Origin: Amoeboaphelidium occidentale
Taxonomy: Eukaryota > Aphelidiomycota > Aphelidea
Assembly (NCBI GenBank): GCA_023515795.1
Contig: JALGPX010000066.1
Coordinates: 20,165 to 55,183 of the forward strand
Length of the DNA: 35,019 nucleotides
Direction of reading: 5' to 3'
Shown here: positions 9,875-19,470 of the stretch, one piece after another
Position numbering within the stretch: the first letter of the stretch is position 1
How the letters are laid out: every line of letters starts with the position of its first letter
Made by a program: the position numbers and the translations under genes
The notes under the pieces: generated by a model
Databases searched by the model: none
Told to the model about the DNA's origin: nothing
The model's input: only the letters and a program-made list of their open reading frames with translations

Positions 9875-12034
9875 ATGGTCTTTCGGAGGATATTGTCATT
9901 AATTGCATTCTTTGTTGGGTTGTACATATTTGCCGTGGCATTCTTTCCATATAAGCCGTTAATTCCTGCACCTGCGGAATCAAGCGCTGTCACAGAGCCA
10001 AAGTTCCAGAAGTTGGTATTTATGGTTATTGATGCTTTACGATATGATTTTGTGTTTAGAAGGGACGCAATGTCTTTTACCAGGAGTTTGTTGTATGATC
10101 AAAGGAAAGCTCTGGGGTTCATTGGTATAGCAGCTGCTCCGACCGTAACAATGCCTCGCGTGAAAGCCATGACATCTGGAACAATATCTAATTACTTGGA
10201 TATTGTATTTAATCTTGATACGAGTTCAGGATCCGATAAAGGAAAAGTATTAAAACAGCAGGATACTTGGTTATTAAGGTTTAAGCAAGCTGGAAAGCGT
10301 CTTGCGTTTTACGGCGATGATACATGGTTGAAGCTGTTTGGTAGCGACATGTTTGATCAAAGTGAAGGAACGCATTCTTTTTATGTTCGTGATACAGTTG
10401 AAGTTGATAATAATGTTACACGACACTTGCCTAACGTGCTAAAAGATCAGAGTAAATGGGATGTCTTGATACTGCATTATCTGGGACTAGACCATGTTGG
10501 TCATTCACATGGACCGCAATCAGAAAAGATTGACGAGAAGCTGAAAGAGATGGATGAAATAATACAGAAGATTTATCATGAGTGTAATGATTGTATGTTG
10601 GTTATTGCGGGAGATCATGGAATGAACGAAATAGGAAACCATGGAGGATCATCATACTTGGAGTGTGCAACTGCAATGATGTTCGCTTCTAAAGCTTTCA
10701 ATATCAAGGATCATTTTGAAATAACTGAAGCTGATCAGGTCAGTCTTGTTCCTACAATAGCAGCAGCGTTTGGACTTCAAATTCCTTCTAATAATGTTGG
10801 AGTTATTCTTACTGATGTTTTGAAAGCATTTATGAGTGACAATGATATAAACTTTTGGGCCAATGAGACAAAGAATCAACTAGAGGAGACCATAGCTTTC
10901 CAGGGTTTAAAGCAAAAAGGAATGGATGATATGAATGCTTTTTCTGACACGCTAAAACTTTCTGTACTAAATTATGATATTAAGCAACTTCTATTTGGAA
11001 TAATTCTAATGTTATGTTCACTGATATCATTAATATTGTTAGACTACAACCACACTATTTTGAAACCATTCCTAATACCTGGATTGTTATATTTGATTTC
11101 TATGTTGTCTTCCAGTCTTGTTGAAGAGGAACATGAAATTTGGTTTTATTTCACATCTTCTCTGTATTTATGGAACTATTCAAAGTCATTGGACCCTGTG
11201 TACATGATTCTCCTAAGCATCAACAGATTATTTTACGGTTGGAATCAATCTGGAATCAGACTGGCATCTGCAACCGATAATGTTAGAAGTTACTTAATGG
11301 CGCATCCTGAAATGATGATATTGAATGTTGGTCTCTTTCTGGTCGCCGTTGCACTACCTTTATTTCTGTTTCGAAAAAGCCTAAGTGGTTGGCCTTTTCT
11401 GGTGTCGGTAATACAAGCTCTGCTGGTAATTTACTACAAAATCATTGAACAGAATAATACAGTTGCACAATTATTATACTTGATGATTATATTAACGTTT
11501 GTTTTGCGGCATCATAGCCTAATTGCCACATCAATCATCTATTTGAGTATTCTACTCTCAAGAACTCATAATGCTATTCTATTGCCTCTGCTGTCGTTTC
11601 AAACGGGCCTATTCACTCAAACCGAAAACTCTGCACTTTTATTCCTAATAATGCAAGTGCCACTGTCATTCTACATTTTAGGAAACTCTAATTCGATTGC
11701 TACGATTGATTTACAGAATGCATATGTTGGATTATCAAAAAATCATATGGAACTCGCTGGCTTGGTGACATTCTTGTCAACTTTTTCTGGCCCACTGGTA
11801 GTTCTGAGCTCATTTTTATTTTCATCAAAACAGATCCTTTCTCTTAAGAATTTAAACTCATGGATATTATGGCGACTTGTTGTAACATTTATGGTTTGTT
11901 TAACGTGTCTTATAATGAAAGACCACTTGTTCGTTTGGTCCGTGTTCTCCCCGCGCTTGCTGTACGAAATGGCATGGATATTCTTTTATGCTACAAGTTT
12001 TTTAATTGCGTACTTGTCAATTGAAAAGAAATAG
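9875..12034 (+). CDS. LAS21: GPI ethanolamine phosphate transferase 2 (GPI7/LAS21, PIG-G type)
   Basis: 719 codons, one exon, TAG stop. One N-terminal membrane segment (residues ~6-26) is followed by a lumenal alkaline-phosphatase-like domain. This domain has VIDALRYDF, the TVTMPRVKAMTSG stretch, FYGDDTWLKLF, VEVDNNVTRHL, HYLGLDHVGHSHGP and AGDHGMNE, which together supply the metal-binding Asp/His set. From about residue 365 to the end there are many hydrophobic spans, as in the GPI7/PIG-G branch rather than PIG-O or PIG-N. The enzyme adds ethanolamine phosphate to the second mannose of the GPI anchor in the ER. At 719 aa it is somewhat shorter than the usual ~830-980 aa. The start is the first ATG after MED4. 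Confidence 0.92.
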   Translation: MVFRRILSLIAFFVGLYIFAVAFFPYKPLIPAPAESSAVTEPKFQKLVFMVIDALRYDFVFRRDAMSFTRSLLYDQRKALGFIGIAAAPTVTMPRVKAMTSGTISNYLDIVFNLDTSSGSDKGKVLKQQDTWLLRFKQAGKRLAFYGDDTWLKLFGSDMFDQSEGTHSFYVRDTVEVDNNVTRHLPNVLKDQSKWDVLILHYLGLDHVGHSHGPQSEKIDEKLKEMDEIIQKIYHECNDCMLVIAGDHGMNEIGNHGGSSYLECATAMMFASKAFNIKDHFEITEADQVSLVPTIAAAFGLQIPSNNVGVILTDVLKAFMSDNDINFWANETKNQLEETIAFQGLKQKGMDDMNAFSDTLKLSVLNYDIKQLLFGIILMLCSLISLILLDYNHTILKPFLIPGLLYLISMLSSSLVEEEHEIWFYFTSSLYLWNYSKSLDPVYMILLSINRLFYGWNQSGIRLASATDNVRSYLMAHPEMMILNVGLFLVAVALPLFLFRKSLSGWPFLVSVIQALLVIYYKIIEQNNTVAQLLYLMIILTFVLRHHSLIATSIIYLSILLSRTHNAILLPLLSFQTGLFTQTENSALLFLIMQVPLSFYILGNSNSIATIDLQNAYVGLSKNHMELAGLVTFLSTFSGPLVVLSSFLFSSKQILSLKNLNSWILWRLVVTFMVCLTCLIMKDHLFVWSVFSPRLLYEMAWIFFYATSFLIAYLSIEKK

Positions 12035-12105
12035 ACGCAATGTGATTTGCGATTCAAACAAGCATCATACAGAACTTCATCGAACTAAGCTGTTTCAACT
12101 CACAA

Positions 12106-13056
12106 ATGTTTCATAATAACTTAAGACTTCTACTTTTAGCTGTGACTATACTTTCACTGAGTGAATTCGTTGCATCCTCAGCTGATGCCATAAACAGTGA
12201 TCAGAAGCCAATTGTTGCCTCTGGAGCTGGAGTAGCTGGAGCAAAGCATCCACCAATTCCAAAGGAACAAGAAATCCTTCTACAAAAGAAGCTGGAACAT
12301 TTGCGTCTGGAACAAGAAAAAGCGGAACGTAGACGCAATGCTTACAAGCATCATGATGTTGAGGATGATGATGATCAGGATGAAGACAATGATGCAGATG
12401 CTTCAAAGAATAGCGGTGAAGTTAAAAAGAAGGCAAAACCTTCAAAGTTGATCTTGGAGAAGGACGATGATCTGGCATGGCAATGGAAGTACGTTGGCGA
12501 TGATAAATTGGAACCAAAAAAGAAGGCTGAAGGCGGTGCACCATCAAAAGGAAATCCTGACGAAGATTATGATGACTTCTTCAATACAAAGAAGAGAAAC
12601 AAGAAGAGACAGCAAAAGATTAAACCCACAAAGAAACCTAAAAAGTACAGAAAGAACGCTGTACTGAATCCGAAGGAAATGAGAGATCCATACTCGGCTG
12701 GTTTACCATCAGTGATCATTGCGCACATTGATGAGAAGTATGCAAAAGATAAGGCTAAAGCAGGAAAAGTTAATTTGGGAAAACAATTTAATTTGGAAGA
12801 ACAGCTGGAAATCAATGTCGGTGCTGATGAAGCTGGAAAGTACATGTGTCAAGATATCGCAAAGGAAATGGCTCTCGCTACAGATATTGAAGCAGAGAAT
12901 TCATTTTACAATGATAAACAAGGAACTTGCATATTCCAAGTGATAATGGATCAGAATGCTGATGATGTTATTGACTGGTTGAGCGAGCAAAAGTACATTA
13001 CTTCGATTGAGTACAATGCTCCAATGGACAAGATTGATCCAAACTGGTCAGGCTGA
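12106..13056 (+). CDS. Secreted or ER-lumenal charged protein, possibly MESD-like
   Basis: 316 codons. A clear signal peptide (NLRLLLLAVTILSLSEFVASS) starts the protein. The middle (residues ~55-195) is highly charged with Asp-rich and Lys-rich runs and looks disordered. The last ~110 residues look folded: a β-strand LPSVIIAHID, a helix around CQDIAKEMALATDIEAENSF, a strand GTCIFQVIMDQ and a helix ADDVIDWLSEQ. That order resembles the C-terminal core of MESD, the ER chaperone of LRP receptors. It is a pattern resemblance, not a firm match, and no KDEL-type retention tail is present (the end is DPNWSG). I am sure it is a secretory-pathway protein and unsure of the family. It lies ~70 bp after the GPI transferase gene. 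Confidence 0.7.
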   Translation: MFHNNLRLLLLAVTILSLSEFVASSADAINSDQKPIVASGAGVAGAKHPPIPKEQEILLQKKLEHLRLEQEKAERRRNAYKHHDVEDDDDQDEDNDADASKNSGEVKKKAKPSKLILEKDDDLAWQWKYVGDDKLEPKKKAEGGAPSKGNPDEDYDDFFNTKKRNKKRQQKIKPTKKPKKYRKNAVLNPKEMRDPYSAGLPSVIIAHIDEKYAKDKAKAGKVNLGKQFNLEEQLEINVGADEAGKYMCQDIAKEMALATDIEAENSFYNDKQGTCIFQVIMDQNADDVIDWLSEQKYITSIEYNAPMDKIDPNWSG

Positions 13057-13121
13057 TTTTAAGGAAGGAATAAAAACAAGGAGGTGTCAGCAGGGTTTTT
13101 TTGTGTGTAACAATCATCCTT

Positions 13122-13811
13122 ATGTCAGATCGAAACTTTGTTATAATCCCTCATCTGAAAGCCAAAGGAATTATTCTAGCTTCAGGGTCACCGCGTCGCG
13201 AAGAAATACTCTCTAAAATTGTAAGCACTTGATGAAGACTTTACGGATGATTTACTCCTGTTGCAATAATCTAGGCCACGACTTTAATGATTTGCAAACC
13301 AGATTTCCCTGAAGATTTGGATAAATCACAATTCCCTACACCAAAAGATTACTGCAAAAGGAACGCTCAGGAAAAGGCCTATAATGTTTTAAATAAGTTG
13401 AATATGAAGAATATGGATAATTACGAATATCTGATTGCTTGCGACACGATCGTTTGCATTGATGGCAAAATCCTTGAGAAACCTGCCACTGTGAAGGAGA
13501 ATCTGGAAATGTTGCAATTACTGAATGGTCGAGAACATTCCGTCATATCATCGCTCTACATGATAAATCTCAAAAATCAGGCCAAGATTTTTTGTGGTTC
13601 AGATGAAACTGTTGTAAAGTTTCATCAATTACCTCTGGAATACCTTCAGAATTATGTCAGTAGTGAAGAAGGTTTAGATAAAGCCGGCGGATACGGTTAC
13701 CAAGGATTCGGTAAATTCCTAGTGAAAGAAATCCGTGGTTGTTACTACAATATTGTGGGATTCCCAATGTCGCTATTCATTAAAGTTCTAATTGAAAAGC
13801 AATTTGAATGA
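13122..13811 (+). CDS. Maf-family nucleoside triphosphate pyrophosphatase, two exons
   Basis: Exon 1 is 13122-13220 (MSDRNFVIIPHLK) and carries the family's N-terminal signature IILASGSPRREEIL. A 54-nt intron at 13221-13274 starts GTAAGC and ends ATCTAG. Exon 2 is 13275-13811. The 211-aa product matches the usual ~200 aa. The spacing from REEIL to DFPEDLDK equals that of other Maf proteins, supporting the phase-0 splice. Exon 2 carries the catalytic ACDTIV motif (Asp as general base), LEKP, and GREHSVISS. EGLDKAGGYGYQGFG near the end is the conserved substrate-pocket stretch. Maf/ASMTL-type enzymes hydrolyse nucleoside triphosphates, including modified or mispaired ones, to monophosphates. 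The stop at 13811 is ~40 bp from the convergent eIF3a stop. Confidence 0.9.
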
Positions 13812-13824
13812 ATAAATTTTTTCA

Positions 13825-14544
13825 GAGACGTTCTATTATTCTCTTTTCTTTACTTGTTCCTATTGAAGAAGGAAGAAGTAGTAGTTTGTCTTCTATCATT
13901 ACTACTACTACTACCACCATCATAACCACTACCTCCTTGTCCACTTGAACCACCACCAATACCACTACCTTGGCCACCCAAAGCGGAAAANGAGACGTTC
14001 TATTATTCTCTTTTCTTTACTTGTTCCTATTGAAGAAGGAAGAAGAATTAGTTTGTCTTCTATCATTACTACTACTACTACTACCACCACCATCATAACC
14101 ACTACCTCCTTGTCCACTTGAACCACCACCAATACCACTACCTTGGCCACCCAAAGCGGAAAATCTATTTCCACCACCACCACCACCACCTCCTCCTGAT
14201 GATGATCCGCCCTTCCTTGCATGAGGCGGCTGATACGACTTTGAACCACTAGCAGCAGCAGCAGCACCACCACCAGTTGTACTCGTTTTCCCTCCAAATG
14301 TTTCCCTTCTTCTCATTGCTTCTTCTTCTCTTTCCATCTTCTTTCTTTGTTCNCCACCACCTCCTCCTGATGATGATCCGCCCTTCCTTGCATGAGGCGG
14401 CTGATACGACTTTGAACCACTAGCAGCAGCAGCAGCAGCAGCAGCAGCACCACCACCACCACCACCAGTTGTACTCGTTTTCCCTCCAAATGTTTCCCTT
14501 CTTCTCATTGCTTCTTCTTCTCTTTCCATCTTCTTTCTTTGTTC
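13825..14544. repeat. Duplicated contig ends around two N joins (eIF3a 3' end)
   Basis: 13825-13990 is repeated at 13992-14163, and 14183-14352 is repeated at 14354-14544. Single Ns sit at 13991 and 14353. The copies differ in trinucleotide counts (five AGC units versus nine, three ACC versus six, plus two extra units in the first pair) and by two substitutions near 13873. The segment 13992-14352 behaves as a second allele inserted between two ends of the first. Confidence 0.85.
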
Positions 14545-17029
14545 TTCTCTAATCAATTCCATTTCCTTCAATCTCTCTTCCTTTTCTCTTCTCATTGCTT
14601 CCTCCTTTTCCCTCTGCTCCTTCTCCTTCAACTCCTTTTCCATCTTTTCCTTCTTCTCCTTAATCAATTGTTCTCTTCTTTCCCTTCTTAATTGTTCCAA
14701 TCTCTGCTGCTTTTCCTGCTGCAATTGTAGTTGCTTCTCCTTTACCAATTCATTATACTCAGAATCATACTTTTCTACCAACTGCAGTCTGTATTGTTCA
14801 TAATCCTTCTTCAAACCTGATGCCTGTGATGTAAATCTTTGCTTCAATTCCAAATCACTCTTGAACTTCTTTTCACTTGCTTGTTTCAACATTTCATATG
14901 CTTCTTCGTGTCTCTTCAATTTCTCCCTTTTCAGTTCTTCTTCGCGCTGTGGCAACTTTTCCTTTTGTTCCTCTCTTCTATAAGCTCTTTCCTGATGATC
15001 CATTCGTTTTTTCAATTGAGCAATCCTTCGTTCCTGTTCTAAACGTTCCTGTTGCAATCGTTCATACTGTGCTTTTAGTATAGCATCCCTATCCATCAAT
15101 AACTCTGTCTCTGCTACATCAACCAAATTCAATTCCTTCTTCAACTTTTCTGCTTCCTTCAGTTTAATTTCTTCTTCTTCTCTCTTCAATCGTTCCAATT
15201 CTCTACGTTTAGCTTCTTCCTCCAAAATACGACGACTCTCTAATTCTTCCTTTTGAATTCTTTCCTGTAATTCTCTACGTTCTCTTTCCTCCCTCTCAAT
15301 CAACAACTGTTCCATTTCTTCTTTTCTCTTCTCAATCACTTCCTTTCTTTTTGAGTAGACACTTCTTTCTTTCAAATACTTTTCCTTCAATCTAGATGAG
15401 AGATTGTTCTTCAACAAATTAGGAACATTCAATACCACTTCTCCAATCTCATAAAAGTAAACTCTTCTTTTAGCATGAGATATTAATACACCACCACCAC
15501 TACCACCCTGTCTCAATATTTCCAACTCAATCTCATGAAACTTGAAGAATTTATAATCTACTCCATTCAACAATAAATGAAACAATTCTTCCAAGAAATC
15601 AAATGATACTTCAGAATAGACTCTCTTCAATAATTGAATACTCCTTTTGAGTACAACATTATAAAGTAAATGTTTTCTATACTTTTTGAAAACAGTTGAA
15701 GTCTGATCCAATTCACCAATCAGAGTAAATACTTGTTTCAACTGAGATAATCTGAACTTTGAAGGAGAATTGAGTAGATTGTACAGTTTCACTACAGCAG
15801 CAGCAGGAGTAGTAGTAGTAGTAGAAGTAGTAGTAGTAGATTTGATGACGTCATAATCTCTTCTAACAACAGAAGAAGAAGAAGAAGAAGAAGAAGAACA
15901 AGAAGAAGAACAAATACTTGCTAGTAAATACTCTTCCTGATTTCCATCAAAAGAAGAAGAAGAAGAAGAATACTTTAATTCTAATTCATAANATCAGAGT
16001 AAATACTTGTTTCAACTGAGATAATCTGAACTTTGAAGGAGAATTGAGTAGATTGTACAGTTTCACTACAGCAGCAGCAGCAGCAGCAGAAGGAGTAGTA
16101 GTAGTAGTAGTAGAAGTAGTAGTAGTAGATTTGATGACGTCATAATCTCTTCTAACAACAGAAGAAGAAGAAGAAGAAGAAGAAGAACAAATACTTGCTA
16201 GTAAATACTCTTCCTGATTTCCATCAAAAGAAGAAGAAGAAGAATACTTTAATTCTAATTCATAATTCTTTAAATGATTAAATAATTCTCTTAAAATCAT
16301 TCCATCTTCTNTCACCAATCAGAGTAAATACTTGTTTCAACTGAGATAATCTGAACTTTGAAGGAGAATTGAGTAGATTGTACAGTTTCACTACAGCAGC
16401 AGCAGGAGTAGTAGTAGTAGTAGAAGTAGTAGTAGTAGATTTGATGACGTCATAATCTCTTCTAACAACAGAAGAAGAAGAAGAAGAAGAAGAAGAACAA
16501 GAAGAAGAACAAATACTTGCTAGTAAATACTCTTCCTGATTTCCATCAAAAGAAGAAGAAGAAGAAGAATACTTTAATTCTAATTCATAATTCTTTAAAT
16601 GATTAAATAATTCTCTTAAAATCATTCCATCTTCTTTAGAGAATTCATACTCTGAATCCAATAAAAGAATATCTTGATATAACTTTAACATATCCCCATC
16701 AAAAGAGGAAGTAGTAGTATCTTTAACTAAAGAACATCTTCTTAGTAATCTTAATCTAACTTCAATCAATAATTCAGAATTATGAATCTGATTGTATTTA
16801 ATTGATTGGAGTAAATGACCATGACACAATTCCATAATCTTTTTCAGATTGATTTCTGTAGAAACTAAAATCTTTTCTATAACAACTTTGGCATATAATT
16901 CTTCTAATTTGGAATTATTCTTTAGAACATCCAATACAATTCTATAATCTTCTTCTTCTTTTAAATCCAAAGAAGTTAGAATAAGATGTGACAATTGGGA
17001 TAACAACGATAAGGGCGATGAAGAAGTTG

Positions 17030-17064
<35 letters not shown>

Positions 17065-17417
17065 AGTGATTGGTTCTTGAATGCGTGTAATGCTTCCTTA
17101 AAGTATTTTTTAGTTTTTACAATGGGAGACAATTCGTGTATTCTCTTGATGATTCTAACACTTGGAGAATCCTCTAAATTTGAAGATTGTTGTTGTTGTT
17201 GTTGTTGTTTAGGATAATTCCTTTTAGACATTGAAGTATTAGTAGTATTAGTATTAGTATTAGTAGTAGTAGTAGTTGAATAAGTAGAATCCTTGTAGTA
17301 ATGCATACTCAATACAGATTCATGAAGAATTTGAATTGCTTTGGAGTATTCTTTGATTGTTGTTAATTCTTCTGCTCTTTTCAGTGCGACTTCTGGTTTA
17401 TTATAATACACTGGCAT
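13850..17417 (-). CDS. EIF3A: Translation initiation factor eIF3 subunit a, broken by assembly joins
   Basis: ATG at 17415-17417. The first residues, MPVYYNKPEVALKRAEELT, match the conserved start of eIF3a. The PCI-type helical region follows, then a long Glu/Lys/Arg-rich coiled coil and a C-tail with Ala, Gly and Ser runs ending SFFNRNK. The stop next to the Maf gene is TAA at 13850-13852. The reading is interrupted by single Ns at 13991, 14353, 15992 and 16311, each flanked by duplicated sequence. Dropping the extra copies (keeping 17417-16312, 15712-14354, a ~19-nt bridge at 14182-14164, and 13990-13850) leaves exactly 875 codons in frame. That gives ~874 aa, normal for fungal-size eIF3a. 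As assembled it reads as separate pieces. eIF3a scaffolds eIF3 on the 40S ribosome. Gln runs are coded at 17030-17064 and 17187-17209. Confidence 0.85.
15713..16590. repeat. Triplicated segment around two N joins (eIF3a middle)
   Basis: 15713-15991 and 16312-16590 are the same 279-nt sequence, identical wherever I compared them, including the AGA tract. Between them, 15993-16310 is a third version that differs in GCA, GTA and AGA counts. Ns are at 15992 and 16311. Two overlapping ends of one contig with an alternative-allele contig wedged between them explains this best. Confidence 0.88.
17030..17064. repeat. (TTG)n microsatellite coding a Gln run in eIF3a
   Basis: About eleven and a half TTG/GTT units, read as CAA (Gln) on the minus strand. 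A shorter tract of the same type lies at 17187-17209. Confidence 0.9.
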
Positions 17418-17507
17418 CTTATCTTATCTTATCTTATCTATTGTTTAATTTAAGAAAAGAAAAGAAAAGAAAATTCCTGTTTAGGTTGTTTTTCATGATT
17501 GGACCAA
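17418..17507. promoter_or_regulatory. eIF3a upstream region with pentanucleotide repeats
   Basis: Only 90 bp separate the eIF3a ATG from the stop of the next minus-strand gene. The spacer holds ATCTT units (from 17416 to about 17437, overlapping the start codon) and AAAAG units (17452-17473). Any eIF3a promoter must lie here or inside the upstream gene. No TATA box is evident. Confidence 0.4.
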
Positions 17508-17945
17508 TCACACACTCAACAACAACAATTCCAAGTATTCATTCATTGTAAGTTTCACTCTTTTAATTCCATCTTCTCCTATTATTCCATATGATTCCAT
17601 TTCTTTTATACATTTCAATAATTTCAAATGATAACAATTAGAAGTAGTAGTAGTAGTAGCAGTAGTAGTAGTGCATTTAGTACATTCAAACTGATTGTAA
17701 TTGGTTGAATCTTTTGTTGTATGGATTATTATAATGACGTCATCTTCTATTCCCTTTAAAACTACAAATCTCACCTGCTGCTGTTGTTGTTGCATGTACT
17801 CATATTCTACAACTCTTTCTGATTCAATCAATTCCAGAGATTTTTTAAAGTATTTCCTATGCAGACAGAACAACCTTTAAATAAGTTTCTATACAAATAA
17901 GAAGAATTGTTGTTACACTCTTTGGATTTTGTAATCTATAATCAT
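17508..17945 (-). CDS. Small unrecognised protein, two exons, with a Thr-run insertion
   Basis: Exon 1 is 17917-17945 (ATG at 17943-17945, MIIDYKIQR). A 60-nt intron at 17857-17916 starts GTAACA and ends GCATAG. Exon 2 is 17508-17856 (TGA). This gives 125 aa through a Val codon. A second in-frame acceptor 18 nt earlier would add six residues. The body has a Gln run, a hydrophobic strand pair (VRFVVLKGIEDDVIIIIHTT), a Thr-rich insertion coded by GTA repeats, then NCYHLKLLKCIKEM and an amphipathic C-terminus. I do not recognise the family. The α/β pattern loosely recalls small RNA-binding or longin-like subunits, but this is not a match. The gene follows the glycine carrier gene head to tail, and part of it lies in the tandem duplication. 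Confidence 0.6.
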
Positions 17946-18561
17946 TTTATTAGTTGTTGTTGTTGTTGTTGTTGTTATCTCCTCCTCATCATCATCATCA
18001 TAGTTAGTTCCTCGAATATCGTCCATGTTATTGTTGTACTCAAAGTTTTTCGTAACAATCGCGGTATCAAACCAGAAAATAGATTTAAAGGTTGTTTGGA
18101 TTGTATGAGTAATTGTTTTCTTGTTCGTAAAACATCGAATGGATGTGTTACCAGGCATGCAGTGAATCCAGCTATAGAAGAAGATACAAGTGTGATCATT
18201 GTTGTTGTCATTGTTGTTGTTGTTGTTGTTGTTGTTGTAGTAGTAGTAGTAGTAGCAGTAGTAGTAGCAGTAGTAGTAGTGCATTTAGTACATTCAAACT
18301 GATTGTAATTGGTTGAATCTTTTGTTGTATGGATTATTATAATGACGTCATCTTCTATTCCCTTTAAAACTACAAATCTCACCTGCTGCTGTTGTTGTTG
18401 CATGTACTCATATTCTACAACTCTTTCTGATTCAATCAATTCCAGAGATTTTTTAAAGTATTTCCTATGCAGACAGAACAACCTTTAAATAAGTTTCTAT
18501 ACAAATAAGAAGAATTGTTGTTACACTCTTTGGATTTTGTAATCTATAATCATTTTATTAG

Positions 18562-18596
<35 letters not shown>

Positions 18597-18847
18597 ATCT
18601 CCTCCTCATCATCATCATCATAGTTAGTTCCTCGAATATCGTCCATGTTATTGTTGTACTCAAAGTTTTTCGTAACAATCGCGGTATCAAACCAGAAAAT
18701 AGATTTAAAGGTTGTTTGGATTGTATGAGTAATTGTTTTCTTGTTCGTAAAACATCGAATGGATGTGTTACCAGGCATGCAGTGAATCCAGCTATAGAAG
18801 AAGATACAAGTGTGATCATTGTTGTTGTCATTGTTGTTGTTGTTGTT

Positions 18848-18888
<41 letters not shown>
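17640..18888. repeat. ~608-bp tandem duplication bounded by GTA/GTT microsatellites
   Basis: The sequence from ~17673 (GCATTTAG) to ~18205 recurs from 18281 to ~18825. The offset is 608 nt, rising to 620 after a GTT tract that has four more units in the second copy. I saw no other difference between copies. Both ends fall in GTA/GTT tracts that code Thr runs, one in the small gene and one in the carrier gene. No N is present here. Confidence 0.85.
17975..18553 (-). pseudogene. In-frame chimera: 5' small gene fused to 3' end of the glycine carrier
   Basis: The duplication yields a hybrid. Its ATG is at 18551-18553, with a copy of exon 1 and of the 60-nt intron (18465-18524). The frame then runs through about half of the small protein, crosses the Thr-coding tract, and continues as the last third of the carrier (TLVSSSIAGFTACLVTHPFDV) to a TAA at 17975-17977. 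Spliced, it is 173 codons including the stop, fully open. It is probably an artefact of assembly or of microsatellite recombination rather than a functional gene. Confidence 0.6.
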
Positions 18889-18889
<1 letters not shown>

Positions 18890-19470
18890 ACCCTAACTCG
18901 CTCTAATTTCTGTTTCAGGTGCTCATAAAGTGAAATGTATATTCCTGCATATGGGGCATCTCTCAGTACTGTTGCATAGAATCCAGCAAAGAGACCTCTG
19001 AATCCGTTATTGCGGAGAATTGTGCGGAATGCTTCTAGAATGGAGTGGTGTTGATACAGAGTAGATTCATATTGTGTCTTGATCACAGTTAGAGGCATTA
19101 CTAAAGTACCAGCCACTACTCTACTAAAAGATCCAACTAGCAAATTATCGAAATTGCTTCCACTGGAATACTTCTTGGATTGCTGTAGTAGTAGAAAGTA
19201 TACGGCTGAGCCTGGGACGTTTCTAAGTAGTGTTGGTGTCAGGCCTTTCCATAGAGCAAGTACTCCTTCTTTGCGGATGATTGAAGTACTTAGTGAGAAT
19301 ACACTCAATCTCTTTCCTACTGATTGCTGCTGCTGCTGCTGCTGAGGTTGCTGAGGTTGCTGTAAGCGTGTCTTTAGAACGTCCAGAGGTTGTAGGGCAG
19401 TACACGCGACAAGAGCGGAAAATGCTCCATTTCTAAGAGTATGCAGTTTAGAATCAGCAGAAGAAGACAT
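18595..19470 (-). CDS. HEM25: Mitochondrial glycine carrier, SLC25A38/Hem25 type
   Basis: 291 codons, one exon, ATG at 19468-19470. Three carrier repeats are present, each with the PxDxxxTR/K-type signature: QPLDVLKTRLQ near residue 28, MPLTVIKTQYE near 127, and HPFDVLRTRKQ near 240. The segments GALALWKGLTPTLLRNVPGSA-like (here EGVLALWKGLTPTLLRN), GFRGLFAGFYATVLRDAPYAGIY and LFSGLIPRLLRKTLSTTITW fit the SLC25A38 branch. That branch imports glycine into mitochondria for the first step of heme synthesis. A Thr/Met run of about 24 residues sits in the loop before the third repeat, and a Gln run sits in the first matrix loop. The end is MMMMMRRR. The 3' third lies inside the tandem duplication. 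It is divergent from the ubiquitin-ligase gene. Confidence 0.88.
19326..19344. repeat. (CTG)n microsatellite coding Gln in HEM25
   Basis: Six CTG units, read as CAG (Gln) on the minus strand, inside the first matrix loop of the carrier. Confidence 0.85.

Noticed and set aside
15846-17740. Further TGACGTCA palindromes inside eIF3a copies and the small gene.
   Set aside because: They are codons for YDVI/DDVI in coding sequence, repeated by the duplications. No regulatory meaning is supported.
13850-18888. A CRISPR-like or satellite array, given the many short repeats.
   Set aside because: The repeats are coding trinucleotide tracts and duplicated contig ends. There is no repeat-spacer structure.
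18888-18897. Telomere-like TAACCCTAAC.
   Set aside because: A single copy created where a GTA tract meets coding sequence (the carrier's RVR codons). There is no array.
17907-18928. Val- and Asn-rich long frames over the GTT/GTA tracts on both strands.
   Set aside because: They are other-frame readings of microsatellites within the carrier and small genes.
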